Source of the DNA: Candidatus Hadarchaeales archaeon
GTDB lineage: Archaea; Hadarchaeota; Hadarchaeia; Hadarchaeales; WYZ-LMO6
Length of the DNA: 64,000 nucleotides
Direction: 5' to 3'
NCBI GenBank assembly: GCA_038736355.1
Contig: JAVYML010000003.1
Location: 248,001 to 312,000 of the forward strand
The first letter of the stretch is position 1. Each line of letters opens with the position of its first letter. Both the position numbers and the translations under genes were made by a program. This document shows, one piece after another, positions 57,016-64,000 of the stretch. The notes under the pieces were generated by a model. The model did not search any database. It was not told where the DNA came from and worked only from the letters and a program-made list of their open reading frames with translations.

Positions 57016-58613
57016 ACACAGGGTGAGAAGGAAAGTTCCCCAACCAACCTGTACATCAGGTCGCTTTCGCTCTCCAAATTCAGGTACTCCACCCTCCTCG
57101 CCACTTCCTCCCCCTCCCTCCTCCTCCCTTTGGAAACGAGGGCCTGCCTAGCCCCCTCCAAGGCGGAGTTTCCAACCTTCTCCACCTTGTCGAGAGGGAC
57201 GGAGGGAAGAAGACCTATGGCGTAGGCGTTTTCCACCCTTATATAGGTACCAAAGGCTCCTGCCAAGTAAACCTTCTCCACCTCCTCCACCCCAATTCCA
57301 TATTTTTCCAGCAGAACCTTTGTTCCCACACAAATGGCGGCCTTTGCCAGCTTCAGCTTGTCCACATCTTCCTCATCGATCTTGATCTCCCTTTCCCCTT
57401 TCGCTATCACCACTTCCTTTCTCCCTCCGGTGAACTTTCCGGTTTCATCCATGAAACCTTTGTTGAGCATTTCCGCCAGCACATCTATCAGGGCCGAACC
57501 GCAGAGCCCCACGGGTGGGAGATCGTCTATCGTTTCGTAAGCCACCCTCCCGCTCCCATCCATCTCCACCCTGCTTATCGCTCCCGAAATTGCACCCACC
57601 CCGCATTTTATGCCACTTCCCTCGAAGGCTGGGCCGGAAGCGCAGGAAGTGGAAATCATTCTTTCCCTGTTCCCCACGACTATTTCGGTGTTTGTTCCTA
57701 TGTCCACGAGCAAACCTATTTCCTCCTTCCGGTGAAGGTCCGTGGCCAAAATACCCGCTACGGTATCGGCCCCTACAAAACCTCCTATCAAGGGCAGGGC
57801 ATAGACATTGCCCATAGGGTTCATCTTGAGACCGAGCTCGGTCGGTTTCCTGTTCTGGGCCTCCAGGGTGAAGGGCTGGAAGGGAAAGACCCCCAGAGAA
57901 GCCACAGGATGGCCCAAGAAGAGATCCCTCATGGTGGAATTACCCACCACCACCATCTCGTATACATGTTCCGGCTTCACTCCCAGTCTCTCCACCATAC
58001 CGTTTACGGCCCTTCTCACCGCTTCCTCCAGCTCCCTCTGTCCCTCCTTCCTGGCATAGGCAATCCTGCTTATCACATCCCCCCCGTAAACCTCCTGAGG
58101 ATTTTTCATGGAGGTTACTCCCAAAATCCTCCCCGTCTCCAAATCCACTGCATAGGCCACCAACGTGGTGGTGCCCACATCCAAGGCCAAGCCTACTATC
58201 TCCCCCTCATATTCCCCCATTTTCCTCCTTTCTTCTTTCCATTCCCAAACCACCTCCCTTCCCTCCCTCCTCACTGCGGGTTCCAGCTTTACCGGCAGGA
58301 TCTTTCCCTTCTCCAGGATTTTGTATCTCCTTTCCGGCACTTCCACGATGATCCTGCCTTCCTCTTCCTCCACCCTTGCCTGACAGGCAAGTCTCTCACC
58401 GGGTTTTACGAACTTGAGCTCGGCTTCGGTGAGGGGATTGAGACCCTCCCCCTCCACCTTCAAAAGGCATTGCCCGCAAACCCCTATTCCCCCACAGAGG
58501 GAAGGGAGTTCTATTCCAAGCTCCTGGCAGTAGGAGAGAAGACTCCTCCCCCTTTCCAACTTGACCTTTTTACCGTAATTCCTGAAGAAGAGCTCTCCCC
58601 TCTCCATGACCAC
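57012..58613 (-). CDS. ATP-dependent reductive activator of corrinoid proteins (RACE/RamA-like, ASKHA fold)
   Basis: A 533-residue protein. Residues 1-90 form a [2Fe-2S] ferredoxin domain with CGGIGVCGQC (near 40-49) and LACQ near 74. The central and C-terminal ASKHA/DUF4445 part has LALDVGTTTLVAYAVDL near 145, VVGNSTMRDLFLG, DIGTNTEIVVGN, SCASGPAFEGSGI and GLCGSALIDVLAEML. Such proteins use ATP to reduce inactive Co(II) corrinoid to Co(I), for example on the corrinoid iron-sulfur protein. It lies 39 bp downstream of cdhE, so it likely serves CdhDE, though the corrinoid protein across the boundary is another candidate. Confidence 0.88.
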   Translation of the reverse strand: MVMERGELFFRNYGKKVKLERGRSLLSYCQELGIELPSLCGGIGVCGQCLLKVEGEGLNPLTEAELKFVKPGERLACQARVEEEEGRIIVEVPERRYKILEKGKILPVKLEPAVRREGREVVWEWKEERRKMGEYEGEIVGLALDVGTTTLVAYAVDLETGRILGVTSMKNPQEVYGGDVISRIAYARKEGQRELEEAVRRAVNGMVERLGVKPEHVYEMVVVGNSTMRDLFLGHPVASLGVFPFQPFTLEAQNRKPTELGLKMNPMGNVYALPLIGGFVGADTVAGILATDLHRKEEIGLLVDIGTNTEIVVGNRERMISTSCASGPAFEGSGIKCGVGAISGAISRVEMDGSGRVAYETIDDLPPVGLCGSALIDVLAEMLNKGFMDETGKFTGGRKEVVIAKGEREIKIDEEDVDKLKLAKAAICVGTKVLLEKYGIGVEEVEKVYLAGAFGTYIRVENAYAIGLLPSVPLDKVEKVGNSALEGARQALVSKGRRREGEEVARRVEYLNLESESDLMYRLVGELSFSPCV

Positions 58614-58652
58614 CTTTTCTCCTCCTTCTTCCCTAATAAGAAGCGAAGGGGA

Positions 58653-60047
58653 TTACTTCCAGTGCTCGGCCAAGAACTTGGGGATGCCCGAGGAATCCCT
58701 GGGCCCTATCATGACCTCCCACTCGAATCCCAACAGCTCCTCCAGTTCCCCCTTGTACCTGGCCGCCATTCCAGGTAGGATGACCTTCCTGTGCTTGACC
58801 TTTTCTTTCACGTTGGAGGCTTTGATGGCATCGGCTATGGTCTGGGCCGTCATCTTCCTTCCGGCGATGGAGGACTCCACGCTGAGACCACCCGTATCCA
58901 CCACGATGAGATAGGAGGGAACCTTCGAGTTTTCTATGTCACTTGCCACGGTGAAATAGGTGAGGGCAAAATTGGAGGTGACCATGACGGGAGAATTCTC
59001 GTTCACTTCCCCGATGGCCCTCATCCCTGGCTCCACGCTGACGGGCTTCCTCGGATCCGTATAGATGTTCTCCCTCAGGATGATGAGGGGAAGCCAGGTC
59101 CAGATTTCTTCAGATTTCAGGATAATGAGGTCCGCATATCTGACCATCAAGATGGTGGCTAGGGCCGTTTCTTCCCAAGCCAATTCCTCGGGCTTCCTTC
59201 CCCCGTCCTCCCAGACCCTGGCGACGGAAGCTATCAAGGGAAAGCCCACTTCCGGATCTTCCCCCCTGATGGCAGTGTTCCTCAGAACGGTGAAACAGTT
59301 CACCGTCTCCTTCAGCATCTCGCCGAAACCCGCCCCAGGATCCAAGAGGAGATCCTGGAGACCCCAGTTCATCATGGTCTTGGCCATCGACTTCAGGGTC
59401 TTCAGATCGAAGGGAGAATAGAGGGCAAGAGGACACTGGTACTTCAAAGCCAGTTCTCCCATTTCCTTCCAGTTCTCCTTGGTGGCGGCGTAAAGGAGTG
59501 GTCTTCTATCCTTCACGAGGGAAACTGCCTTTTCCATCACTCCTGGGTCGGTACACCAGAGCACCAGCGGAAATTTGGTGAGGGAAGCCTTTCTGACGGT
59601 GGCCTCGAACTTGGAGGGGTCTCCCGAGACATACCTTGGAGCCAGCATGTCCAGCCTCAGGGTCTTCCCTATGTAGGAGTATCCGTATTCCTCCACCTTC
59701 TTGATCCTCTTGAGCAGATCTACCTCGGAAAGGGTGTCCTCCAAGGTTAGGGCCAAAGGAACGGGGTTGAAATACCTGTATTCGTGCCTTCTCACCACCA
59801 GCTGCCCACCCACCTTGATATCTCCTATTTTTACTTCCTTCACGGGAGGTTTCAGCATTTCCTGCAGTTTTTTAAGGTTGGCCTCCTGTCCCTTTTCCCA
59901 CAGAGGAGGACATTCTTCAAGTGAAATGGTCCTCTCCGCCAACCTGGCGGCAAAAGCCATACAAACACCCGGTTCACACTTACCACAGTTGGTTTTGGGG
60001 AGGAGGGCATAGATGTCCAAAGGTCCAATCTTCTTTTTGGCTGCCAT
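58653..60047 (-). CDS. cdhE: CODH/ACS gamma subunit, corrinoid iron-sulfur protein large subunit
   Basis: A 464-residue subunit carrying the corrinoid and a [4Fe-4S] cluster. The cluster motif is PKTNCGKCEPGVCMAFAARL near 17-36 with C-x2-C-x4-C, and a later Cys in EECPPLW. The TIM-barrel domain (about 100-300) and C-terminal B12-binding domain follow (VGPRDSSGIPKF). With CdhD it carries the methyl group from tetrahydropterin to the A-cluster of CdhC. It is the last cdh gene, with 0-1 bp spacing to cdhD. Confidence 0.95.
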   Translation of the reverse strand: MAAKKKIGPLDIYALLPKTNCGKCEPGVCMAFAARLAERTISLEECPPLWEKGQEANLKKLQEMLKPPVKEVKIGDIKVGGQLVVRRHEYRYFNPVPLALTLEDTLSEVDLLKRIKKVEEYGYSYIGKTLRLDMLAPRYVSGDPSKFEATVRKASLTKFPLVLWCTDPGVMEKAVSLVKDRRPLLYAATKENWKEMGELALKYQCPLALYSPFDLKTLKSMAKTMMNWGLQDLLLDPGAGFGEMLKETVNCFTVLRNTAIRGEDPEVGFPLIASVARVWEDGGRKPEELAWEETALATILMVRYADLIILKSEEIWTWLPLIILRENIYTDPRKPVSVEPGMRAIGEVNENSPVMVTSNFALTYFTVASDIENSKVPSYLIVVDTGGLSVESSIAGRKMTAQTIADAIKASNVKEKVKHRKVILPGMAARYKGELEELLGFEWEVMIGPRDSSGIPKFLAEHWK

Positions 60048-61214
60048 TCACTTCACCCCTATCCAGGGCATGAAGGTAGGCTCACCCTTTTCTCCCATGA
60101 GCCACTTTATCACATCCTTCATCGTCCTGATGGCTGCGGGATGCAGGGTGATGTAGAGATCGTTTCCAGCCATGAGCATGGCGAGGGCCATCGCCGTTTC
60201 CCACATGGGACCCCTGTACTCCCTGGGACCCATTTCCGGATTGTGTAACCAGGCCTCCCTCGCCCCCCAAGCATTGGCGGTGGCCGAACCCATGGGACAT
60301 TGGAGTTCTGCATCTCCCATGAGGGCTGCCAGCCTAATTCTTTCCATAATGGAGAAGGCATATTCTATCCCATACCCAAGGGGGGCAGAGGTGGGATCGA
60401 TCACTATCTGTTCCTTGGGTAGATACTCGTACAACCTACGGTTCAGTTCCTTCGCCTGGGCCATGTCTATGGAAGTCCAGGCCAAAACCACGTGACCGTA
60501 TTGCTTGGCAGCCTTCGCCACGGGTTCCCACATGTCCAAGTTGGCCGAGCTCAAAAGTACCCTCTCCCCCTCGCAGACCTCTGCTATTTTGGGAAGGAGC
60601 TTTGCATCCTTCTCGGGGTTCCCCGATCCTCCCACGATCAGTGGAACATCCACGGCCTGCAAGATGTTCTCCACCAGCTTGCAGGATTCTTCTATGGGAG
60701 TGTTCTTGGAATAGGGATCGCTGCTGACGAGCTCTATGTCCACCAGATCCGCACCGAACTTCTCCACCGCCAGCTTTGCCCACTTGATGGGATCTTCTAT
60801 GGCATCCCCCAGTACCGCCCTAACGGGTCCTGGCAAGGGAACAGGCATGTCAAAGACATCACCTGCAATGGCTGGAGGATTGGGAAACTTTCCTTCCAGG
60901 AAGTGCCAAGGTGGAGCCGTTTCTCCCCCTATTTTCACAACCTTCCTCCTCGTTCCTCCATCGGCACTGGTCGCTCCCAGTGTAACCTCCGCTATGGAGC
61001 CTGGATATTCTTGCACGAAGGGAGAGAACTCGGCCTCCAACAGGGAAAGGGGCTTGGCTGGGACAGCCTCTTTGACCGGTGGTGGGACCACGGTCATCAA
61101 AGGCCTGAAAATGAACCTTAGTTCTTCTAGAGTGAGATCCACCTTCTCCAGCTCGAGTTCATTCATTTCCCCCAACAGCCTCAGGATCTCATCAAGTGGG
61201 GAACCTTCCGTCAC
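60048..61214 (-). CDS. cdhD: CODH/ACS delta subunit, corrinoid iron-sulfur protein small subunit
   Basis: A 388-residue TIM-barrel subunit. It begins MTEGSPLDEIL and has VTLGATSADGGTRRKVVKIGGE near 77, VIDPTSAPLGYGIEYAFSIMERIR near 272 and MAGNDLYITLHPAAIRTMK near 350, all typical. It forms the corrinoid iron-sulfur protein with CdhE. It starts ten bases after the cdhC stop; both are translated as part of the cdh operon. Confidence 0.95.
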   Translation of the reverse strand: MTEGSPLDEILRLLGEMNELELEKVDLTLEELRFIFRPLMTVVPPPVKEAVPAKPLSLLEAEFSPFVQEYPGSIAEVTLGATSADGGTRRKVVKIGGETAPPWHFLEGKFPNPPAIAGDVFDMPVPLPGPVRAVLGDAIEDPIKWAKLAVEKFGADLVDIELVSSDPYSKNTPIEESCKLVENILQAVDVPLIVGGSGNPEKDAKLLPKIAEVCEGERVLLSSANLDMWEPVAKAAKQYGHVVLAWTSIDMAQAKELNRRLYEYLPKEQIVIDPTSAPLGYGIEYAFSIMERIRLAALMGDAELQCPMGSATANAWGAREAWLHNPEMGPREYRGPMWETAMALAMLMAGNDLYITLHPAAIRTMKDVIKWLMGEKGEPTFMPWIGVK

Positions 61215-61226
61215 CCTCTTCCTCCT

Positions 61227-62672
61227 TTATCCCTTTTTCTTCTCCACCCTTCTGATGATCATCTTCTCGGCGAAGATCTTGGCATTCTTCAGCACGATTT
61301 CGAACTCCATCCCACCAGCACCCGGCACTCCCACGGTAAGGGTGGGGGCCAACATGGGCGCACCTTCCGCAGGCGCTTCGGGAGCAGGTGCGGCGGCGGC
61401 TTCCTCGGCCTCCACCCCTTTCAATCCCTTTACACCCAATTTCTTCAGCTCCTCACTGGGCTCGACGATGGGATGATTATGGGCTTTTAAAAAGGCCTTG
61501 AGCTCTTCAATGTTCTTCACCTCTTCTTCGGTGGGTATCTTGTCCACCACATCCTTTGGTATGAAGTCCTTCACCCTTTCTTTGGCCTCCTTGGGAATCC
61601 AAACCACCCTCTTCCATCCACCATCTGCCTGGAGGAACTTCGGAGATCTCATGTATTCGAACGAGATACCATGAAAGCCATCCACCTGCCTCCCTCCTGC
61701 CGTGGAATCCGCCATGGTAGAGAAAGGAACCCCGTTAACGGCGGGGCCCTTAAAGTCCCTGTGCACGATTCCCAATCCATCCACTTCTGGAATGTAGAAG
61801 GCGATAGCCTCAAAACACCCACAGGAAGTGTGCGGATAACCGAAGGCCGTGTAAAGCTGTACCCTTTGCACTGCCCCCAGGCTCTTGGCTTTAACAGATT
61901 CATTGGCCCCCTCCCACTCCCCCTTGAAGGGATCTATAACTTTCCCTATCTTGACTTCGTAGATGGGGCCCTTAGGATCTATCTTGGAGGCCGCCCTCCC
62001 ATCGAACCAACTTATAGCACCGCAATTGGCATACCTTTGGGGTGTGATCACGCACACATGGGTAGGGGCGAAGGATTGACAGAGGGTACATCCATAGAAA
62101 ACATCCACTTCTTCGTCCTTTAGGCCCCTTGCCCTCGCATCCCTAGCCTCATAAACTTTGAGGGCCTCAGGATAGAGCTTAGCCACTTCGGCCGGATCCG
62201 TATAGAAAGTAACTTGAACTCTCTCGATGATGGGACACTCGCTGTGGTAGAGCCTGATGATCACCGCTCCCAGATGCTTCAGGGTGAAACCTTTCTGCAC
62301 CGTCTTTTTGCTCACTCTGCACCAGATCGTGTTCCTTTGGTTGAGGTGCATGAAGCCCTCCACCCAGTTGGTGAAGTAGTGGATTCTCCTCTCGAAAACA
62401 CCCTCCATCTCTTCCTCTAGGTCCTTTCCACCCACCTCCACCAAGATGGCAAAAGGAGTCTTGGTTCCTTCTGGCATGTCCTTGAAGTCTGGACCCACTA
62501 CCGTTACCTTTCCATCCTCCACCTGCTCTAGAGGTCTCACCCTCAAAAGTTCAAACTTGTGGGGAACATCCGGTCCACCCAGCTCCGCATGCATGTCCCC
62601 CTTCCTTATTCTCTCTCCCTCGTACACCACCCCTACGTCCACGGGGATGTCCGCGAACATTCCCGACTTCAT
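61227..62672 (-). CDS. cdhC: CODH/ACS beta subunit, acetyl-CoA synthase
   Basis: A 481-residue archaeal-length acetyl-CoA synthase. A-cluster cysteines are in YGCTLCQSFAPTHVCVITPQRYANCGAIS (about 194-223) and HTSCGCFEAIAFY near 282. It joins a methyl group, CO and CoA to acetyl-CoA, or the reverse. A Glu/Ala/Pro-rich linker (about 413-435, EAEEAAAAPAPEAPAEG) precedes a final beta-rich segment, as is usual for archaeal CdhC. Overlaps cdhB by 4 bp. Confidence 0.96.
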   Translation of the reverse strand: MKSGMFADIPVDVGVVYEGERIRKGDMHAELGGPDVPHKFELLRVRPLEQVEDGKVTVVGPDFKDMPEGTKTPFAILVEVGGKDLEEEMEGVFERRIHYFTNWVEGFMHLNQRNTIWCRVSKKTVQKGFTLKHLGAVIIRLYHSECPIIERVQVTFYTDPAEVAKLYPEALKVYEARDARARGLKDEEVDVFYGCTLCQSFAPTHVCVITPQRYANCGAISWFDGRAASKIDPKGPIYEVKIGKVIDPFKGEWEGANESVKAKSLGAVQRVQLYTAFGYPHTSCGCFEAIAFYIPEVDGLGIVHRDFKGPAVNGVPFSTMADSTAGGRQVDGFHGISFEYMRSPKFLQADGGWKRVVWIPKEAKERVKDFIPKDVVDKIPTEEEVKNIEELKAFLKAHNHPIVEPSEELKKLGVKGLKGVEAEEAAAAPAPEAPAEGAPMLAPTLTVGVPGAGGMEFEIVLKNAKIFAEKMIIRRVEKKKG

Positions 62673-63196
62673 TTTTCCAGCTCCTCCGCTATTTTTTCCA
62701 GGTTTTTATACCATTCCTCCGCGGAGAGGTTGGGGAAGGACCAACTACAATGAGGCTGATAAAATCTATTTAAAGATATCGTTCGCAGGTGGGGTGCAAA
62801 GGACTTCAAACCTGAACCCATCAGCCACTCCATGTAATAGGGACCCAAGCCCAGCATCAGCACTAGATCGTGGGGCTGCCCGTCCCCATGCAGGCTCCAC
62901 TTGGGATCCGTGAGTCTCGAGCATATCTCCACCATGGCCATTCTAGCGGCCGGTTGTAATCCCCTCTTCTTGAGCTCCATGGCCATTTGTGCCGTCGCCA
63001 CCACCGGCACCTTTCCTGCCTTGGCTATCCTCACGGCGTAATCCAACGGTTTTCCTCCCTCTTCCTTCAGCGCCTCCGTCCCTACCACGAAGAGGGGCCG
63101 CTTGGCCCTTTTGATGAGAACTGCTACTACCTCAGGCCTGGTGATGAGCACCGCCTTCACGGGTCCTGGAATCTCAGCCTTCTGCCACGGCTCCAC
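62669..63196 (-). CDS. cdhB: CODH/ACS epsilon subunit
   Basis: A 175-residue subunit, specific to archaeal CODH. It has a Rossmann-like fold with RPLFVVGTEALKEEGGKPL near 33 and VPVVATAQMAMELKKRG near 64. It binds the CdhA dimer and may help electron transfer, though the role is unclear. It ends with LEKIAEELEK. It lies between cdhA (1 bp) and cdhC (4-bp overlap). Confidence 0.95.
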   Translation of the reverse strand: MEPWQKAEIPGPVKAVLITRPEVVAVLIKRAKRPLFVVGTEALKEEGGKPLDYAVRIAKAGKVPVVATAQMAMELKKRGLQPAARMAMVEICSRLTDPKWSLHGDGQPHDLVLMLGLGPYYMEWLMGSGLKSFAPHLRTISLNRFYQPHCSWSFPNLSAEEWYKNLEKIAEELEK

Positions 63197-63197
63197 T

Positions 63198-64000
63198 TCA
63201 TCCCTCCTTTACCCTGATGAGCCTGGGAACTAGGGTGGGATCGGGATTGGGATTTTCAAATTCCTTCCACCCTTTCTCTTTGAGGAAGGCCATTACCTCC
63301 TCCTTCATGGTCACTGGGATGTCGGCCACCGTCCTCACGAAAAGATGGAGATCATCCGGAAGGTCTCCGAAAAGCCTGCGGTGCAGGTCTATGTAATGGT
63401 TCAGCTTAATGGACCTGCCCTTGGTGGTATCGCTGGCCCTCATACAAAGCTTGGGAATGGCCACCATGGCCTCTTCCACCGTTTCCGCCATGAAGAAGAG
63501 GTGCTCGGGAACGGGACCCACATAGGCCTCCTTTCCCGTTCTAGCATCTATCACCTTCCAAACCTCTCGATCTTCCTTCCTACCCAGCAAGGCCCTCCTG
63601 TATTTCGAGCCATGAGGTCCTACGATTACAGGGATTCCCAGTCTCCAGAATCCGCTGGCTATGGAGGAGGCCTTCTGGGAGTAAGCTCCCCAGGCCACGC
63701 CCACCGCTCCCACCCTGTTATGGATGTAATCCGCTATTTCCTCGTAGTTGGCCCTCAGCCTGCGTTTGGCGAAGATGCTGGCGATTTTGATGGCGGCACC
63801 GGCTATGTGGGAATTGGAGACACAGGAGCCACAGTTCACGATTCCTCCCGCATCAAAGACCCCGGGATAGGTCTCGTAAAGGCTTTGCCCGTTTTCATCC
63901 CTGTACATCCCTATGGCCATCGCCGAGCATCCTGTCGTACAGATGATGTACTTCCTCCTCGCAAACTCCTCCGCCATCCTGGCCACTTCCTTCCAGCTCC
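63198..64000 (-). CDS. cdhA: CODH/ACS alpha subunit, CO dehydrogenase (C-terminal part)
   Basis: The gene runs off the right edge; only about 267 residues of the C-terminal portion are seen. C-cluster ligands are in [16 protein letters not shown] (near 20-32 of the fragment) and [17 protein letters not shown] near 54. CdhA oxidises CO at the NiFe4S4 C-cluster and carries ferredoxin-like clusters in its missing part. It forms the first gene of cdhABCDE. A GTG at 63986 looks like a start but is internal, since the frame stays open and conserved to the edge. Confidence 0.95.
   Translation of the reverse strand, partial: SWKEVARMAEEFARRKYIICTTGCSAMAIGMYRDENGQSLYETYPGVFDAGGIVNCGSCVSNSHIAGAAIKIASIFAKRRLRANYEEIADYIHNRVGAVGVAWGAYSQKASSIASGFWRLGIPVIVGPHGSKYRRALLGRKEDREVWKVIDARTGKEAYVGPVPEHLFFMAETVEEAMVAIPKLCMRASDTTKGRSIKLNHYIDLHRRLFGDLPDDLHLFVRTVADIPVTMKEEVMAFLKEKGWKEFENPNPDPTLVPRLIRVKEG

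Noticed and set aside
63198-63986. GTG 63986 as the start of a short CODH gene
   Set aside because: The frame remains open and conserved up to the window edge ([11 protein letters not shown]), so the fragment is the C-terminal part of a longer cdhA.
1-64000. CRISPR arrays, insertion sequences, rRNA genes, prophage
   Set aside because: No regular repeat-spacer array, transposase, rRNA sequence or phage structural gene could be seen.

Overview
The window is chromosomal DNA from an archaeon. Direct signs are the archaeal exosome cluster (SBDS, Rrp4, Rrp41, Rrp42), L37Ae, RpoP, Pcc1 and prefoldin beta, plus an LSm protein, archaeal CoA-synthesis genes (CoaD, pantoate kinase), TATA boxes about 26 bp before many starts, and tRNA genes with bulge-helix-bulge introns. 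Heavy AGG/AGA arginine use and Glu/Lys-rich proteins suggest a thermophile. A five-subunit archaeal CODH/acetyl-CoA synthase (CdhABCDE), a cytosolic hydBGDA [NiFe]-hydrogenase and several beta-oxidation enzymes point to a strictly anaerobic, acetyl-CoA-centred euryarchaeal-grade lineage. Hadarchaeota (Hadesarchaea) would fit, but that is a guess: no rRNA gene lies in the window.

Layout. 1-4951 (+): end of psmA, then the exosome/ribosome/KEOPS/prefoldin superoperon. 4948-17k: mixed-strand genes, including ilvE, a sugar nucleotidyltransferase, a BKACE enzyme divergent from a crotonase, purD-purN, a presenilin-type protease, nikR divergent from the CODH nickel ATPase cooC, and two GT4 glycosyltransferases. 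18.3-21.1k (+): DtxR-FeoA regulator behind a readable DtxR-type operator, feoB, ferredoxin. 21-27k: radical SAM protein, deacetylase-like protein, M42 peptidase and a four-gene minus-strand membrane cassette resembling the actinobacterial DUF6230/DUF6114 pair. 27-34.4k: MBL and 3-hydroxyacyl-CoA dehydrogenase, SPASM protein, an RNA island (tRNA-Arg, box C/D sRNA, intron-bearing tRNA-Glu), SAH/MTA deaminase, rubrerythrin, thiolase, tRNA-Leu. 36-43.3k (+): one long operon: truA, proBAC, coaD, coaBC, pantoate kinase. 44.6-46.7k: LSm divergent from a Ku-ligase NHEJ pair, tRNA-Ala, a decayed PIN-domain gene. 47-54k: thiolase, hydBGDA (-), then a hydratase-2/SDR pair (-). 54.1-54.2k (-): tRNA-Lys(CTT) interrupted by three introns. 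54.3-64k: archaemetzincin, a corrinoid protein with a DUF166 protein (+), and (-) cdhA(partial)-B-C-D-E followed by a corrinoid activator.

How it fits together. Fatty-acyl, keto-acid or similar acyl-CoA breakdown (BKACE, crotonase, both S- and R-type hydroxyacyl-CoA dehydrogenases, two thiolases) would yield acetyl-CoA, which CODH/ACS can split or make. CooC and NikR supply and sense nickel, the activator keeps corrinoid in Co(I), and the hydrogenase balances NAD(P)H and H2. The most unusual items are the three-intron tRNA-Lys, the tRNA-Glu intron inside the anticodon, the archaeal DUF6230/6114-like cassette, the two-gene NHEJ system, and the orphan corrinoid/DUF166 pair beside CODH/ACS.
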